A stretch of DNA of 64,000 nucleotides from Amaranthus tricolor (lineage: Eukaryota; Streptophyta; Magnoliopsida; Caryophyllales; Amaranthaceae), in contig NC_080047.1 in assembly GCF_026212465.1 (NCBI RefSeq), positions 35,928,988 through 35,992,987 of the forward strand. Direction: 5' to 3'. The translations under genes were made by a program, and so were the position numbers. The notes below the pieces were generated by a model, which was not told the DNA's origin, ran no database searches, and saw only the letters and a list, made by a program, of their open reading frames with translations. Of this stretch, positions 47,575-59,749 are shown one piece after another; the stretch's first letter is position 1; every line of letters starts with the position of its first letter.

Positions 47575-50500
47575 TCATGCATTCATCCGTCCAATTCCTG
47601 TGTTTCAATAAACAATTAGTCTCATGATAAAAGGCGAGCCCATCAAGTAATGGAATTCGGAAGCTAGAACTTCATCGTAGAAAATTCACAAAATGCCACT
47701 AAAAAGAGGCCTATGCAATGATTTTAGATTCAAGGACCTTTAACAATCAAGTGACTCAACCTTGGAAGGAAGTGCATACCAATTACTTGAATTCTTACAA
47801 AGAACCTCAGAGATATAAGACACGCAAGAAAAGAAATACGAAATCTCTATCAATATGGTAGTGTAAACTTTTGAACGCAAAGAAATATTGTGCTTGATGC
47901 TCTATCAAACAGAGATTAGCAGAACAAAGTTTTAACACCTACAGAGCTAGGGACATCTGGCCCATGTAAGATGGAGTTAGGACTCTTCATTTCAAATCAA
48001 CACCCATAATTGAACCAAGATATTACAGGTTTATAAGTAATCACATTATGGGCTACATATGTGCTCTTTGTATCTCCCCAAAAGCACTCAAATCTTTAAA
48101 TGAAAAATGAGCTAATAAGAAAGTAGGAAGTATTATTTTGGACCAAGTCAAACAAGACAGTATGACATTTATCCATACGGTCAAGTAGGTATGGTTCTTC
48201 AAGGTGACATTAATCTACATACCAAGCTCTACATGAGAACACTACCATGTTCAACAGTTGCACAAAGAAAGGAATGTAACTGGTGTATCAAATAATAAGT
48301 CCAATCAGTGCCCCGGGTTCTTTTTTGGTTTTTTTGTGTGTGTGTGGAGGGGGGCTGAGGTAACAAACAATACTTTTCTAGGGTCTCAGATCTTTATGCA
48401 ATTAGATGAGGAAAAGCTACCTTCAGCGAACTTAAAACCACCCGAAGGACCCTCATTGCTCCACATTTGGAAACCAGCTTGAGAAGCATCAGCAGAAGGT
48501 GGTACAACTTCTTCCTCTTCCTCCAACCAATATGTCTCAAGAATTTTTACTGCTTTCTCATATATCTCGTTGTTATCATGACTTTGTAAATTTTCAATTT
48601 TCTCCAAACCCTCCGCTTCATCTATCAGCTGGGCGTAGTAATTAACATCTCCAGACGCACTCGTATTCTTCTCCGCTTCACCTACCTTCAGAATGTTCTC
48701 CAATCCTTCTAGACAGACAGTGATAATTCTCGGATCAGGGCACACAAGCAGATCACACAATGGTTTTATACAACCCTGACTCACGAGATACCTAGTAAAC
48801 AAAAGGTCAACATAAGAGTACCATCTTGCAAAGTTGCAACACAAATTAACTGAATGCATCTAGACAATAAATACAAACTTTATTTGCTCTGGAGATCCGC
48901 CTGATGTAGCATTAGATATCGCCCAAGCAGCTTCTTTCTTTATGTCAAATTCTGCAGTTTGAAGCAAGTTGACAAGAGGGCCAACTAAACCAGCTTCAAT
49001 TACCGCCTAAATCATTTAACAATACTATTAATCATGGTTAACTACTACAAAGGAATAATATCATAGATGTATAACCTGCTCCCTCAATTAACCTCAAATC
49101 CCTTCAACATATGAGAAAATAATGTGCAAACTCAGAAGAGTATTTACAAAAGCTACTTAAAGAAGCTTCAGTTCAAACTGTAAAACTGTAAAACTGTAAA
49201 ATGTACTAGCAAAGATTTTTCTACCACTATAACCCCTGTTCTATTCCAACAAGAAAACTTGGGAGATACCTGGATCTGTGCCTTGTTTCCAGCTGTGATG
49301 TTAGATATTGTCCAACACGCTTCTTTTTTAATGCTCTTTTTGTGATTATGAGTCAACAGGTTCAAAAGGCATGGCAAAGCACCAGTGTTTATAATGAACT
49401 GCAATGGCAAATCAAGGCAATTCAGAAATAGTATTTAGATATTCAAGTAACAAATAATTAAAAACTATCCAAACACATTCCAAATAACTGAAGTTCACAA
49501 CACAACAAAAAAAATAACATTTCAATAGACTTCTTTTATCAATTTTATTATTATATTTCACTATTCATTTAATTAATTCACTTTAGCTCCATTCACTTCA
49601 ATAATAACAATCACATTAGTTAAGTTCAACTATTATAGCTCCATTCATTTCAGTTAAATTCAGCTACAGGCCCTATTAACCAAGTTAACATCTAAGGGTA
49701 AGTAAAAAAAAAGACAGTAAATTCATCATTGCAAATTAAAATTTCATCGACCAATATCATAAACACTATATGTGCAATGTTTGGGCTATCAATTGCTAAA
49801 CTCAATTTCAAAAGCAAGGCGCACTGAGGCGCAAAAGGGACCTAGAGCCTAGACGCAAAGCGAAAGCACGAGCTTTTCGTAGGCGAGGATAGGGGTGAAA
49901 GTTTGGTTTTTGGTTCGAATTCGATACAAATCCAAATCAAACCGAATAAAATTCGATTTTAATATTTTTAGTCCAAATCCAAATCATAATATTTATAATC
50001 CAAATTGAACCGAACTGAATTTTAAAATACCAATCCAAATTGAACCGAATGGACCGAATTGGCACCGATATGTATATTTTGCACCGAAAATCAAATTTGC
50101 ATATATTGTTTCAAACTTATTCTTTCTAAAGCTCCTAAATAGATATTAATAATTTTAGGGTTTTTAATTGGAACAAGTAAACAACTTTTTAACAGAAGTC
50201 TAAAAATAAGGGCAAAAATTCAAAAAAATCAAATGGAAGATATAACATGCATTTAACATTTCGGTTTCTTTGGACCCTAAATCGAGTCCAAACCGAACAC
50301 CGAATTATAATTAAAATTTAGTCCAAACCAAATCAAATTTAAAATATAGTCAAACCAAATCACTTATTCGAGTTGGTTTGGTTCGGTGTTCGATTTTTCA
50401 CCAAATTACTTACACTCCTAGGCGAGGGGCAGCATTTGGATTAAAAGCTTAAAAAAAAATTCCAGAACATATTTGAGGATTAAAACAATATAATATTCGT

Positions 50501-53500
50501 ATCATAATTGCATCAAAGAGCTGAAGAAATTCATTATCATTACGCACATACTAATACAGTGAAAAATATGATGAGGGTACCTAAACCCAAGGACCTAGAT
50601 GCCCTCATGTGCCCGTACGTGATGGTCCTGGTGTTTTAAAAAAACTTGAAATTTTGCTTCAACCAAATCTCTAACCTCCAGCATAAATGACATGAGTGCT
50701 ACCAAATGAGCTAGGAAGATATCTTGTAAGATACCGTTATGTGTTTGATATACATTCAAGCTCATCTTTTTTTACATTGCAACCTACGTATACTCCCCAC
50801 ACCTCCCAATTCGCACAGTCACATAACACGAAAACCTATGTTCTGTTAAGACGACCAACACGCCAGGTAACGAACACTCGGCCATTGCCGCGCGCCCAAA
50901 CCCACTAATTTTGTAGAATTAAAGAAAAAAACGGTATTTTTTTATAATAATAATGTGAATTATAAAAAAATTGATTATGATTTTAATTTTTAATTATGCT
51001 CTTAGTTAATTGATTATCATGTAAATTTAATATTGACTCATATTATCGTGTAATTTAGTAGTTAAATAAATAATAGTTATCTCTAAAAGTCTATATTTAA
51101 TATAATTATAATGTGTTCTTTATAATATATAATTATAAAGTAAACTATATACTAACGGTTAATTAATTTTCATTGATGGAAAAGTACTTCACGAGAAATG
51201 CATTTTCACAACCATCTTCACATCAACAAGTGGGAGAAACTAATGTCACAAATACTTCCAAAATAATTGATGGTTCATCTAGTCTACAATCTTCCGAGCA
51301 AAGTAGAGTTGATAATCTTCCAAAACAAAAAAATTTCAAATTATCTTCCAAGTTATCAAAATCAAATACGAAGAGCTTCTCTTATGAAAAATCTAGAGAG
51401 ATTGATAATAATAATCATAACATACATACTCCATCACTTGATTAAATATAATAATTTCAACACTTAGCGTTATAATTTCATGTTCATGATAAACACAAGA
51501 TTAAATGGAAGAATTTTTTGTGAAATACTACAATTTTGGCTCCTCACACAATGAAGATATATCAAAATTTGTCGATGAGTAATGCTTGTGAAATCAAAAG
51601 AATCTAGTCAACGCTATTGCAAAAGAAATGACAAAAACTATTAAAAATGATGTGCTTAGTATTTCAGCTCTTCTTGTACGAGACCTTCTCACCGTGAGAC
51701 GAGCACACAATCCATATAATTAGCGCATTTCTCTAATTGATCACTTTTAAAATTATAAGTAATTACATCACTTTTAACACATTAAATATATATGGGTTAA
51801 CTCAATAGAGATAAGTCTTACTATGAGACTAAGAATTTGTGTTATAATTTTGGTTGATGAGTAACATTATATATATGAGTAAATGACAATTGATTTATGT
51901 TTTGTTAATAATTAAGGGGTGGTTAAAGAATGATTTATTGGTATCACTCATGTTAGGGATACTTACTCTTACCTTCTTATGAAGGGCATTGACTTTGTTC
52001 TTTCTAAGCACAATTTGAGTATATCAAGAATTAGGGTCAAAGATGTGATGTAATACATAATGTGAAAGATGAGTTTGATGGTCTTAAAACCTTAGTCATG
52101 AGAGAAATAGTTCGGTCTACTATGTTTACTATTTTTTTCATCAATTTCAACTTACACTTAATCCTGTTGCAATTAGTCAAAATGAAATTTCTTGTTTCTT
52201 TAATTGGATGACTATGCTTGTTAATGTTATTGAACGGTTTAAGATATATGCTTGTTAATGTTATTGAAGGATTTAAGATATGTCAAAAGAGGCTGAAAAT
52301 CAAGGTGATTAACGGTGGTCAAGGTTTGAGCCAAGAAACTATTCTTCAAAGGGCTAGTGACACAAGTAACTATTCTTCAAGGTTTAAAAGGTGCATAATG
52401 GGAAAAAAAATTGTAAAAGGAAAAAATCAAAGAGTTGTATGGCTGGGCCTTGTCTAAGAAAAGCCTTAGTCTTCTCTTTGCGCCTTGTGCATTGGTTCAA
52501 TAGACTTTTTACGCCTTGATCCGCCTTGCACCTTTACAAACTAAGTTTAGCACTAAAATAAATCCCTAAAGCTTCCCAACATCTACACATCAGTCATGCA
52601 AAAAAAGGGCTCCACAACAGCTAACCTGTGTTTGGACATCATCTCCGGTGACAATATTGCCAACAGTACGAAGAGCAGGAATAAGCACCGATGGAGCAGG
52701 GTGCCTGGATAATAGCCCAAAATAATATAACTAAAAGCACAAGATAAAATGTACTCTAAAAATAGGCAACAAAGATAGAGTACATACATGAGGAGCTCAA
52801 CCAATCGTGGGCATACTCCCGCCTCAATTACAGCTTGAATCTTATCATTTGGTCCATCAGACAAGTACGAAAGTGCCCAACATGCATCTGTCAACACTTC
52901 TTCATCATTTGAATGAACGAGGCGTTCAAGAGCAGGAAGAGCAGGCCTCACCTGTACAAAGAACATCAATGTGTTAACTTAAGACAAAATTGTGCCTTTT
53001 AGACCAAGATAGAGATACAAAACAGGCACCCACTTCGTCAAAGGGAGGTTGTGGCTTTCCTCTACAAAAGTTTGACAAAGTCCACGTGGCATTTCTAAGC
53101 ATGGAAAGCTTCGAATGCTCATTTAGCTGAGCTAGCAGCGGAATCAACGCACCACTACTAAGAACAAGATCTCGACATTTAGGAGAGTCACCAGCAACAT
53201 TACCTAATGCCCATATTGCCTACAATTCGCAAAGAATGTCAATCACCTAAAACTACACCAACTGTTGACAAAGAAACAAGTTAATGGTTTCCTATCTTAC
53301 CTGCTCACGAACATCATCACTAGGAGAGGCAAGAAGCTTCACAAAAATTGGAACAGCCCCGTGATCAATGACAACCTTAGTGTTCTCTGAAGTTCCTGAT
53401 GCAATGTTTGTGAGAGCCCATGCTGCCTCAAACTACACATTACAAGCCACTTTTCAATAAAAGAATCCTTTATATGTAGAGACACAATAAATGACGATGA

Positions 53501-55569
53501 AAAAACAACAATGCATCAGAAAAAAACCTGTAGCTGCGGAAAATCCTCCCTCTGAAGAAACTCCACAAAACGAGGTACAACTCCAGCTTGTATAACTTCT
53601 TCAATTGGCGGGCTTCTTTCTACAGAAGTCAATAGATTACCAACAGGTTATAATGATAGCTCATTCATCAATACATGCCAAGATACGACAAGGGTGAAAT
53701 TCATCATATCAATACCTATTGAAAGCAATTTTCGGAACTGTGTAGTAGCCTCCAGCTGCATTTGATTATCTTCAGAGCAAACCCCAGCAACCATATTCGG
53801 CAGAGATTCTAGCTGCAAAGACAGAAGTCATCAGTTGAAGCATCGAAATTGAGATATAGAAGAAATTATACTAAGAGCTACAAGGTACTGAGCCAATCGT
53901 TACTGCTCAATCCCAATGCATAGGCCCATCTTGTCAAGCTCAATGAATTATAGATAATAGTACAATGCTCATGCTTCTAATCTAAAAGTGTTTTAGAAAA
54001 AAGAAAAAAAAAACCCATAAGAGAATAAACTTGAAAAATCTGGAAGACAAAAGAAAAAAAATATAGGAGAAGAAATTGAAAGAAGAAAATTATAAATAAA
54101 AACTAATAAAAAACAATACACAAGTTACAAAGAAAAGGAAAATTAAAAAAAGAAAAACTAGATGATAGAGAATCGAAGAAGCCACAAGAAGAGAAGAAAA
54201 GGCTTAAAAATCTAAAAGAAATAAAGACGAAGAGGATAGAACAAGTAACAAAATAGCATAAAAAATTGTATCTAGTTGTGTGGAGGCCTGGAGAGAGATC
54301 CACAAAGTCTTAAAACTATAAGAAAATCTTTATTTTGTCTATTGTTTCTCTCTTTGTAAACAATAGCAAATACCCCTTCATTTTCCTTATTTTTCTCGAA
54401 AGAAGACAATATTTTAGTCCAGTTGTTATGAAGAGTTACTAAAAACATTTTATTCCATTAAAAACCAAAAGCGCAACAGGAGCACAAAAGCACATGCCTT
54501 CGGCACATTTTATAAACAACTAATGATTGACTAATTGTTATACTTAATACTCCAAAATCTATGAGGATAACCGCGTAAACAATCTCAACTCCCAAAATCA
54601 CATCCCAAACAAGTCACTATAGCAAATTAGAAAAAAAAAAAAAAGGAAGTGAACACAACAAATGGAATCCAGGAATAGAATAGTTTGTTTAGTTAGAAAT
54701 AGGTTTCTTGGTAAATCCCAAATCTGACGTATCAAATATCATTGAACAACAGCATCAAGTGGACAAACTGATGTATCTCAATCACAAAACAGCTTCTTAC
54801 TCCTAAGGACATTCCACAATAAAGAACAAGAAAGAATCCGAACAGTGCACTTAGCTGTTCACCCAAACATCCCGTGCATATTTAAGCATGATGCACTAAT
54901 TAGATGGAATCATCGTTTATCCCCTCCCACAAATAATATTAGTCAATCAAAAAACAACAATAAGTGGTTACATTACTTTTCTATTCCTTTGTTTCACGTA
55001 AAGCAGCATCTACAAACTTCTAGAACTACGATCTAAAAACAAATTCAAAAGCTCGCTCCAACAAATAAACAATTAGCATCGCATCTATGTAATATATGCG
55101 TCCTTTTTCAGATCGAATCATTGCATCCAAATAAGCTATTTGGGAGATACGCCACTAAGACAGAACAAATGAAGTACAAAGCAACTTAACTTATTCATAA
55201 AATTAAAATTAGGAAGATATCTGAACACTATTTACAGCTAAAAGAAAACATACAGGCTTCAATATAGCATAAGTGTTGACTAGGCGATTACCATCTAAAC
55301 AGCACAAAGTCAAAATCGACAAAACAAAAATCCAGAAAATTAGGAGAAACAAATTCGACCTTTTTGTCAGTAGAAGTATGAAGAGGAGCAGGAAATTGTT
55401 GCTGAGCTTGAAGACCTTCACGACGCTTCTTAAGCAAGCTTTCTTCTCTCTTATTTTTTCGGATCTCCACCATATTATCTTCTCTTCGTCGGCGACCTTC
55501 ATCGGCATCGACAGCAACTTTGTACCGATTCCGACGAGTTTCCGTCCTTGCATTTGGCCTCAAAGACAT
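47575..55569 (-). CDS. IMPA: Importin subunit alpha (karyopherin alpha), 10 or 11 coding exons
   Basis: This adaptor binds nuclear localisation signals and hands cargo to importin beta for transport through nuclear pores. Coding exons in transcript order: 55569-55360, 53812-53716, 53619-53528, 53432-53301, 53219-53034, 52951-52788, 52704-52626, 49398-49270, 49006-48879, 48791-48421. All introns have GT...AG ends and the frame is open throughout. Exon 1 encodes the basic importin-beta-binding domain ([17 protein letters not shown], then [13 protein letters not shown]). The armadillo repeats follow, with recurring WAL(T/S)N and [10 protein letters not shown] motifs and the inner-groove Trp/Asn positions. 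The tail has [20 protein letters not shown]. The end is uncertain: splicing at GAAG|GTAGC (48421) to an exon at 47597 gives 536 residues and a stop at 47575-47577. Reading through gives 540 and a stop at 48386-48388. The intron at 49399-52625 is swollen by transposons. Confidence 0.93.
49890..50420. mobile_element. Non-autonomous hAT-like element with 8-bp target duplication
   Basis: Ends TAGGGGTGAAAGTTTGG and (reversed) TAGGAGTGTAAGTAATTTGG are inverted. Outside are GGCGAGGA (49882-49889) and GGCGAGGG (50421-50428), an 8-bp duplication with one change. Subterminal DNA repeats AACCGAA/TTCGGTT words. The target is itself a repeat rich in AGGCGCAAAG and AGGCGAGG. Confidence 0.82.
51170..52300 (+). 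pseudogene. hAT transposase relic, TTF zinc-finger type
   Basis: 51173-51445 encodes [15 protein letters not shown]..., then [13 protein letters not shown], resembling the N-terminus of plant TTF-type hAT transposases. [20 protein letters not shown] follows near 51595. Near 51990-52080 come [14 protein letters not shown] and [17 protein letters not shown] residues in shifting frames, matching the core that precedes the RNase H region. A GTCTC-family MITE (about 51668-51840) interrupts the frame. It lies antisense to importin alpha inside its intron. Confidence 0.6.
52214..52281. repeat. 34-bp tandem duplication
   Basis: ATGCTTGTTAATGTTATTGA starts at 52214 and again at 52248. The units differ at two or so bases. 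It lies within the TTF-hAT relic. Confidence 0.92.
53813..55359 (-). other. Importin alpha intron 1 (1547 bp)
   Basis: Donor ACAAAAAG|GTCGAA, acceptor CTTTGCAG|CTAGAA. It is A-rich on the plus strand, with no element recognised. Chance frames near 54103 and 54845 have no motif. Confidence 0.8.
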
Positions 55570-55790
55570 GGTTTGATTCCGACGATCAACCTGAAATAGA
55601 AAATAGTTGAAACCCTAATTAGTACACCAAATTCGAAAGTGATACAGAAAAAGAGAGAAAGAGGAATTTGCAGGAATCGATTGAAGAGGAAAATAGGTGA
55701 AGGTAGAGGGAGAAGTTACCAAGTGAAATTCGAATGTGAGGGTAGGGGGGTGTGGAGATGAGAGAGAAGGGTTTTGGTTATGGAAGTGGG
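55570..55790 (-). other. Importin alpha 5' UTR with a leader intron
   Basis: Upstream of the ATG, CTATTTCAG|GTTGATCG marks an acceptor (exon part 55570-55590). CACTTG|GTAACTTC marks a donor at 55720, giving a 129-bp intron (55591-55719). The upstream non-coding exon runs into a purine-rich stretch near 55750-55790. Leader introns are common in highly expressed plant genes. Confidence 0.6.
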
Positions 55791-56494
55791 AAGAGAAGCA
55801 AAAAAAGAGGAAAGTTAGGATTTTAATAAGACATTTTCCAATGGGTTTGATTAGGATGGATAATTGAGATTTTTGTGGAGCAGTTTTATTTTATTTCGAA
55901 GAAAGTAAAGGTGGAGACTGGAGACCATTTAAACCTTGATTTGTAATTGATAACCGCTCACGGACTATGGCTCCAACCCTCCTCTATCCACACAAACCAT
56001 CCAGATGTTAATTTGGATTATCAGATTGATTTTAGAATAAGTGTTTCGAATTGTTTAAATTTTTATTTTGTGTTCATGTTAGGTTTTATATAATTTGTAA
56101 ATATGTTTTTAAAGTCGGATCAAATCGAATTTTGTTATAACTTATAAAGTCTAGTAAAAATGGGGTCATCGGGCATGTTTTAAATTGTTCTAAATACCAT
56201 TATAGATTTAGTATTTGTATGTAACTATGTATAGAATTTTTACTTGTATTTGAAAACATTTTTCATAACTAGTTAGTGGAGCGCGTGCTATGCATGTGTA
56301 CCCCCAAGAAATCATATTTTAATGACGATCTTAAAGCTTATTTGATACAATCTGGTAAGTATAATTGCACAAGAATCATATACCATGGCATTAGCTAACA
56401 ACTTCGTCACAATGAACAAAAATCTTTAAGTAAATATAGCACATGAATATGTATTATATTTTCATCAAAATACAATCTTTACCTAGCTATAGTT
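55791..56494. other. Intergenic and promoter DNA upstream of importin alpha
   Basis: No distinct TATA box or element ends found. The part near 55960-56290 is A/T-rich without repeats. Confidence 0.45.
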
Positions 56495-57094
56495 GATGTA
56501 TACATCATCATCTTCATCCAACCCAGTGTATCAGAAGAACTATGGACAGGGTCTGGGGAGGGAAGGACGACGGCAATTCATACCCATAAAGAAGAGCACG
56601 GCCAAAGGAGTTCCTCGGCTCAAGAAAGATAAGGAGAAAACAAAAACTAATAATAAAAGAAACGAGAGAAGCAAGATGGCAAGAACACCAAAAGGTAATC
56701 TAAGAGGACATCAATAGTCTAAAACATGAATATGGCGCCTCCAACTACCCTTATCCCTAGTCAGACCCTCAGAGAGGTTTAACTCATGTAAGTCAACTTT
56801 TATTTACTCATTCCAAGTTCTCATGGGTCTTACTCGACTCCTCTTACCCTCTATTATAATGCTTTCTACCCTATTCACAGGGGCGGCGAAAGTCTTTCTC
56901 TACACATGTCCAAAGCACCTCAATCTATTTTCGCGCATTTTTCCAGAAATAGGGGCTACCACTAGTTTGTCCCTAAACTCTTGGTTTCTAATTCGATCCA
57001 TCAATGTGTGTCCACACATCCACCTCAGCATGCGTATTTCTGTAACTTCCATCTTGTGTTCAAAAATCTTCTTTACAGGCCAACATTCGCTCCC

Positions 57095-58657
57095 CTAAAG
57101 CAGAGCAGGTCTGATTGTCGTCCGGTATAATTTTCCTTTTAACTTGCTTGGGAATTTCCTATTACATAGCACCGCGGTGGCTGCTCGCCACTTAAGCCAA
57201 CCCGCTTGTATATGATGAATTACATCTCCGTCAAGCTCCTCATCCCTTTGAATGATCGATCCCAAATACTTGTACTTGGTCGTACTTTTAACAACTGCTT
57301 CATCAATGGACACCTCTGGTTCTCCTACCGGTGATGTCCCATTAAAGTCACATTGCAAATACTCGGTCTTCGTACGACTAATGCGTAACCCTTTACCTTC
57401 TAAAGCTTCCCTACACTCATCCAATTTATTACTAACCTCCTCTCTAGTTTCTGCTACTAACACTATGTCGTCAGCGAATAGCACGACTAACACACAATCC
57501 TTTACCTTCTAAAGCTTCCCTCCACTCATCCAATTTATTACTAACCTCCTCTCTAGTTTCTGCTACCAACACTATGTCATCAGTGAATAGCATGCACCAC
57601 GGTACCGTCTCCCAAATAGATTTAGAAATCTCTTCCATAATGACTGTAAAAATGAAAGGGCTTAGAGCCGATCGCTGATGATGTCCAACTTTAACCGAAA
57701 AAGACTCTATAACCCCACCGGTGTTTGAATTTTAGTCGAAACTCTGTTATACATATCCCGTATAGTCTTAATGTACACTGAAGAAATACCTCTCACCTTG
57801 AAGCTTTCCCAGATGACACGTCGTGGCATGCTATCATACGCTTTAACCAAGTCAATGAACACTATATGCAGATCCTTCTTTCGCTCCCCATATTTCTCCA
57901 TCAGTTTCCTCAAAACATGAATTGCCTCAATAGTTGACCTTACTAGCATAAAACCGAATTGATTCTCTATAATCACTGTTTGTTGTCTAATTCTCCTCTT
58001 TATCACTCTTTCCCACAATTTTATTGTGTGGCTTAGAAGTTTGATACCTCTATAATTCTCGCATACTTGCGCATCGTTTTTGTTTTTAAGCAGAGGTATT
58101 AGTGTGCTATTCCTCCATTCTTCTGGAATTTTATGTGTCCTCAAAATAATATTAAAGAGGTTTGTCAGCCAACGAATGTCCTCTTCTCCTAAACCCTTCC
58201 ACACCTCAATCGGGATGTTATTTGGCCCGACTGCCTTTATTCTCCCCATCTTTTTGAGAGCTTCTCTTACTTCTTCTGTGGTAATATCACTCGTTGACCC
58301 GTATTCTAGTGGTCTTTGGACGTTAGAAATTTGATTATCCGCCTCATTTGGCTCCCTAGATTCATTGAGTAGCTGAGAGAAATATTAGAGCCATTTGGTT
58401 TTGATGTCCTCTTATCTCAGGAGAACTCGTCCTCCCTCATCATTGATGTATTTCACTGCCTCTAAATCTTGCCGCTGTCTGGACCTAGTCCTTGCCAACT
58501 TAAAAATCTGCTTCTCCCCCTCTTTGGTATCAAGCTTCCAATATAAGTCCTTATAACCACGGTTTTTTTCCTCCGTTACCGCTTTCTTTGTCGCCCTCTT
58601 TGCTTCTTCATAGCTCACTCTTTTTTCTATCATATCCTCCTGTTCTGTGCATGCCAT
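57095..58657 (-). pseudogene. LINE reverse transcriptase remnant with duplicated catalytic motif
   Basis: 58412-58657 is the basic linker. 57707-58249 holds fingers and palm A (GPNNIPIEVWK, LIPLLKNKNDAQVCENYRGI, VFIDLVKAYDSMPR). 57095-57493 has the FADDIVLVAETREEV catalytic motif and YKYLGSIIQRD. Between them, 57487-57595 is a second, frame-incompatible copy of the catalytic segment, reading FTDDIVLVAETREEV. Confidence 0.88.
57378..57595. repeat. 109-bp tandem duplication over the reverse-transcriptase active site
   Basis: CCTTTACCTTCTAAAGCTTC ... GCGAATAGCA and CCTTTACCTTCTAAAGCTTC ... GTGAATAGCA are offset by 109 bp and differ at only a few bases. 109 is not a multiple of three. Confidence 0.88.
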
Positions 58658-58950
58658 AAGTTACTTAAATCTCTTGTTTTTATCCTTTATCTTCTTTTCC
58701 ACCTCATCGTTCCTCCATCGCGATTCTTTGAACACTTTTGGTTTACCCGATGACACCCCCCCACTTTTCTAATGGTTTTTGCCATGTTCACCCACATTTC
58801 ATTCGCATCCTGACTGACTTGGGAAGCTCAATAAACTTATCTTACTTGACAGGGTTGTGACCATATCCCCTTTGAGTCTCCCCCACATGATTTTTCCCCT
58901 GGACTCGACCTTCTTCTCTACGATTTTCTTCCCCATCCTGAAAACTAGAA

Positions 58951-59636
58951 CTAAAGCATGTGTTGGGTGGGCATCTCTATACCCAACACCACCTTACAAT
59001 CCAAGCATGTGGCCCGATCTCCCTTGCGCACTAAGAAATAGTCAACTTGGGTTGCATGCCCTCCGCTCTTATATGTGATCAAATGCTCATCTTTCTTTCT
59101 AAAGATCGAGTTTGCTATAACCAATTCTTTTGCTAGCGCAAACTCCAGCAAATTCTCCCTACTCTCATTCCTTGCCCCCAAACCAAACCCTCCATGTACC
59201 GAGTATGGTTGCCTGCATCTCTGCCTATATGTCCGTTAAAGTCTCCTCCTAAGAAAACTTTCTCATCTTTCGGGATAGTTCTCATGAGGTCTCCTAGGTT
59301 ATCCTAGAACTCGCACTTCACCTGCTCATAGAGCCCAGCTTGGGGCCCGTACGCACTGACAATGGATATGATCTCTTCCCCTACTACTATCCTAACTAGC
59401 ATAATTCTGTTTACTTCAACCAATTATTTTAGGATATCATTAGACACTAGGATGCCAACCCCGTTACGTCTGCTGTCCAAACTTGCATACCACAACTTAT
59501 ATCCCTTTATACCTTTTGCTTTTTGCCCCTTCCATCTAATCTCTTGAACACATGCTACATGAATGCTGTATTTAGAAAGCTCATTGGCCAACTCCAACGA
59601 CTTGGCTTCTAGGGTACCTATGTTCCAAATCCCCAC
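58951..59636 (-). pseudogene. LINE endonuclease remnant (APE-type)
   Basis: 59424-59636 reads MGIWNIGTLEAKSLELANEL, CVQEIRWKG and GVGILVSNDILK, the start of the exonuclease/endonuclease fold with its catalytic Asn and Glu. 58951-59181 continues with ENLLEFALAKELVIANSIF and ITYKSGGHATQVDYFLVRK, the C-terminal part with the D-Y-F strand. The middle is frameshifted. Confidence 0.85.
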
Positions 59637-59749
59637 TCTTAGTTCTAGATCCTGCTTACCTTGCCCCCCTGACCCCTTCTCCTTGGACTTGACCTCAGGT
59701 AACCATAACTGTTTCCTAACTCTCTATTTAGCTACTACGGACTAAGGTA

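Larger units (their letters stand above)
49399..52625 (-). other. Importin alpha intron 7, 3.2 kb, colonised by transposons
   Basis: Donor ACACAG|GTTAGC at 52625, acceptor ATTGCAG|TTCATT at 49399. Most other introns of the gene are about 80-260 bp. Inside are the hAT MITE 49890-50420 and a plus-strand TTF-type hAT relic at about 51170-52300. Confidence 0.85.
56495..59720 (-). mobile_element. LINE (RTE-like non-LTR retrotransposon), decayed
   Basis: Minus-strand order is endonuclease then reverse transcriptase, with no LTRs. The 3' end near 56495 finishes in GGATGAAGATGATGATG, a simple-repeat tail typical of RTE elements rather than poly-A. Several stops and shifts break the frame. The 5' limit near 59720 is where protein similarity fades; 59750-60420 may include 5' UTR. 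Confidence 0.8.

Noticed and set aside
54103..55036. Small frames in importin intron 1
   Set aside because: Phe/Ser-rich translation of A/T-rich intron; no motif.
56823..59745. Several plus-strand frames across the LINE
   Set aside because: All are antisense to recognisable endonuclease or reverse-transcriptase segments.
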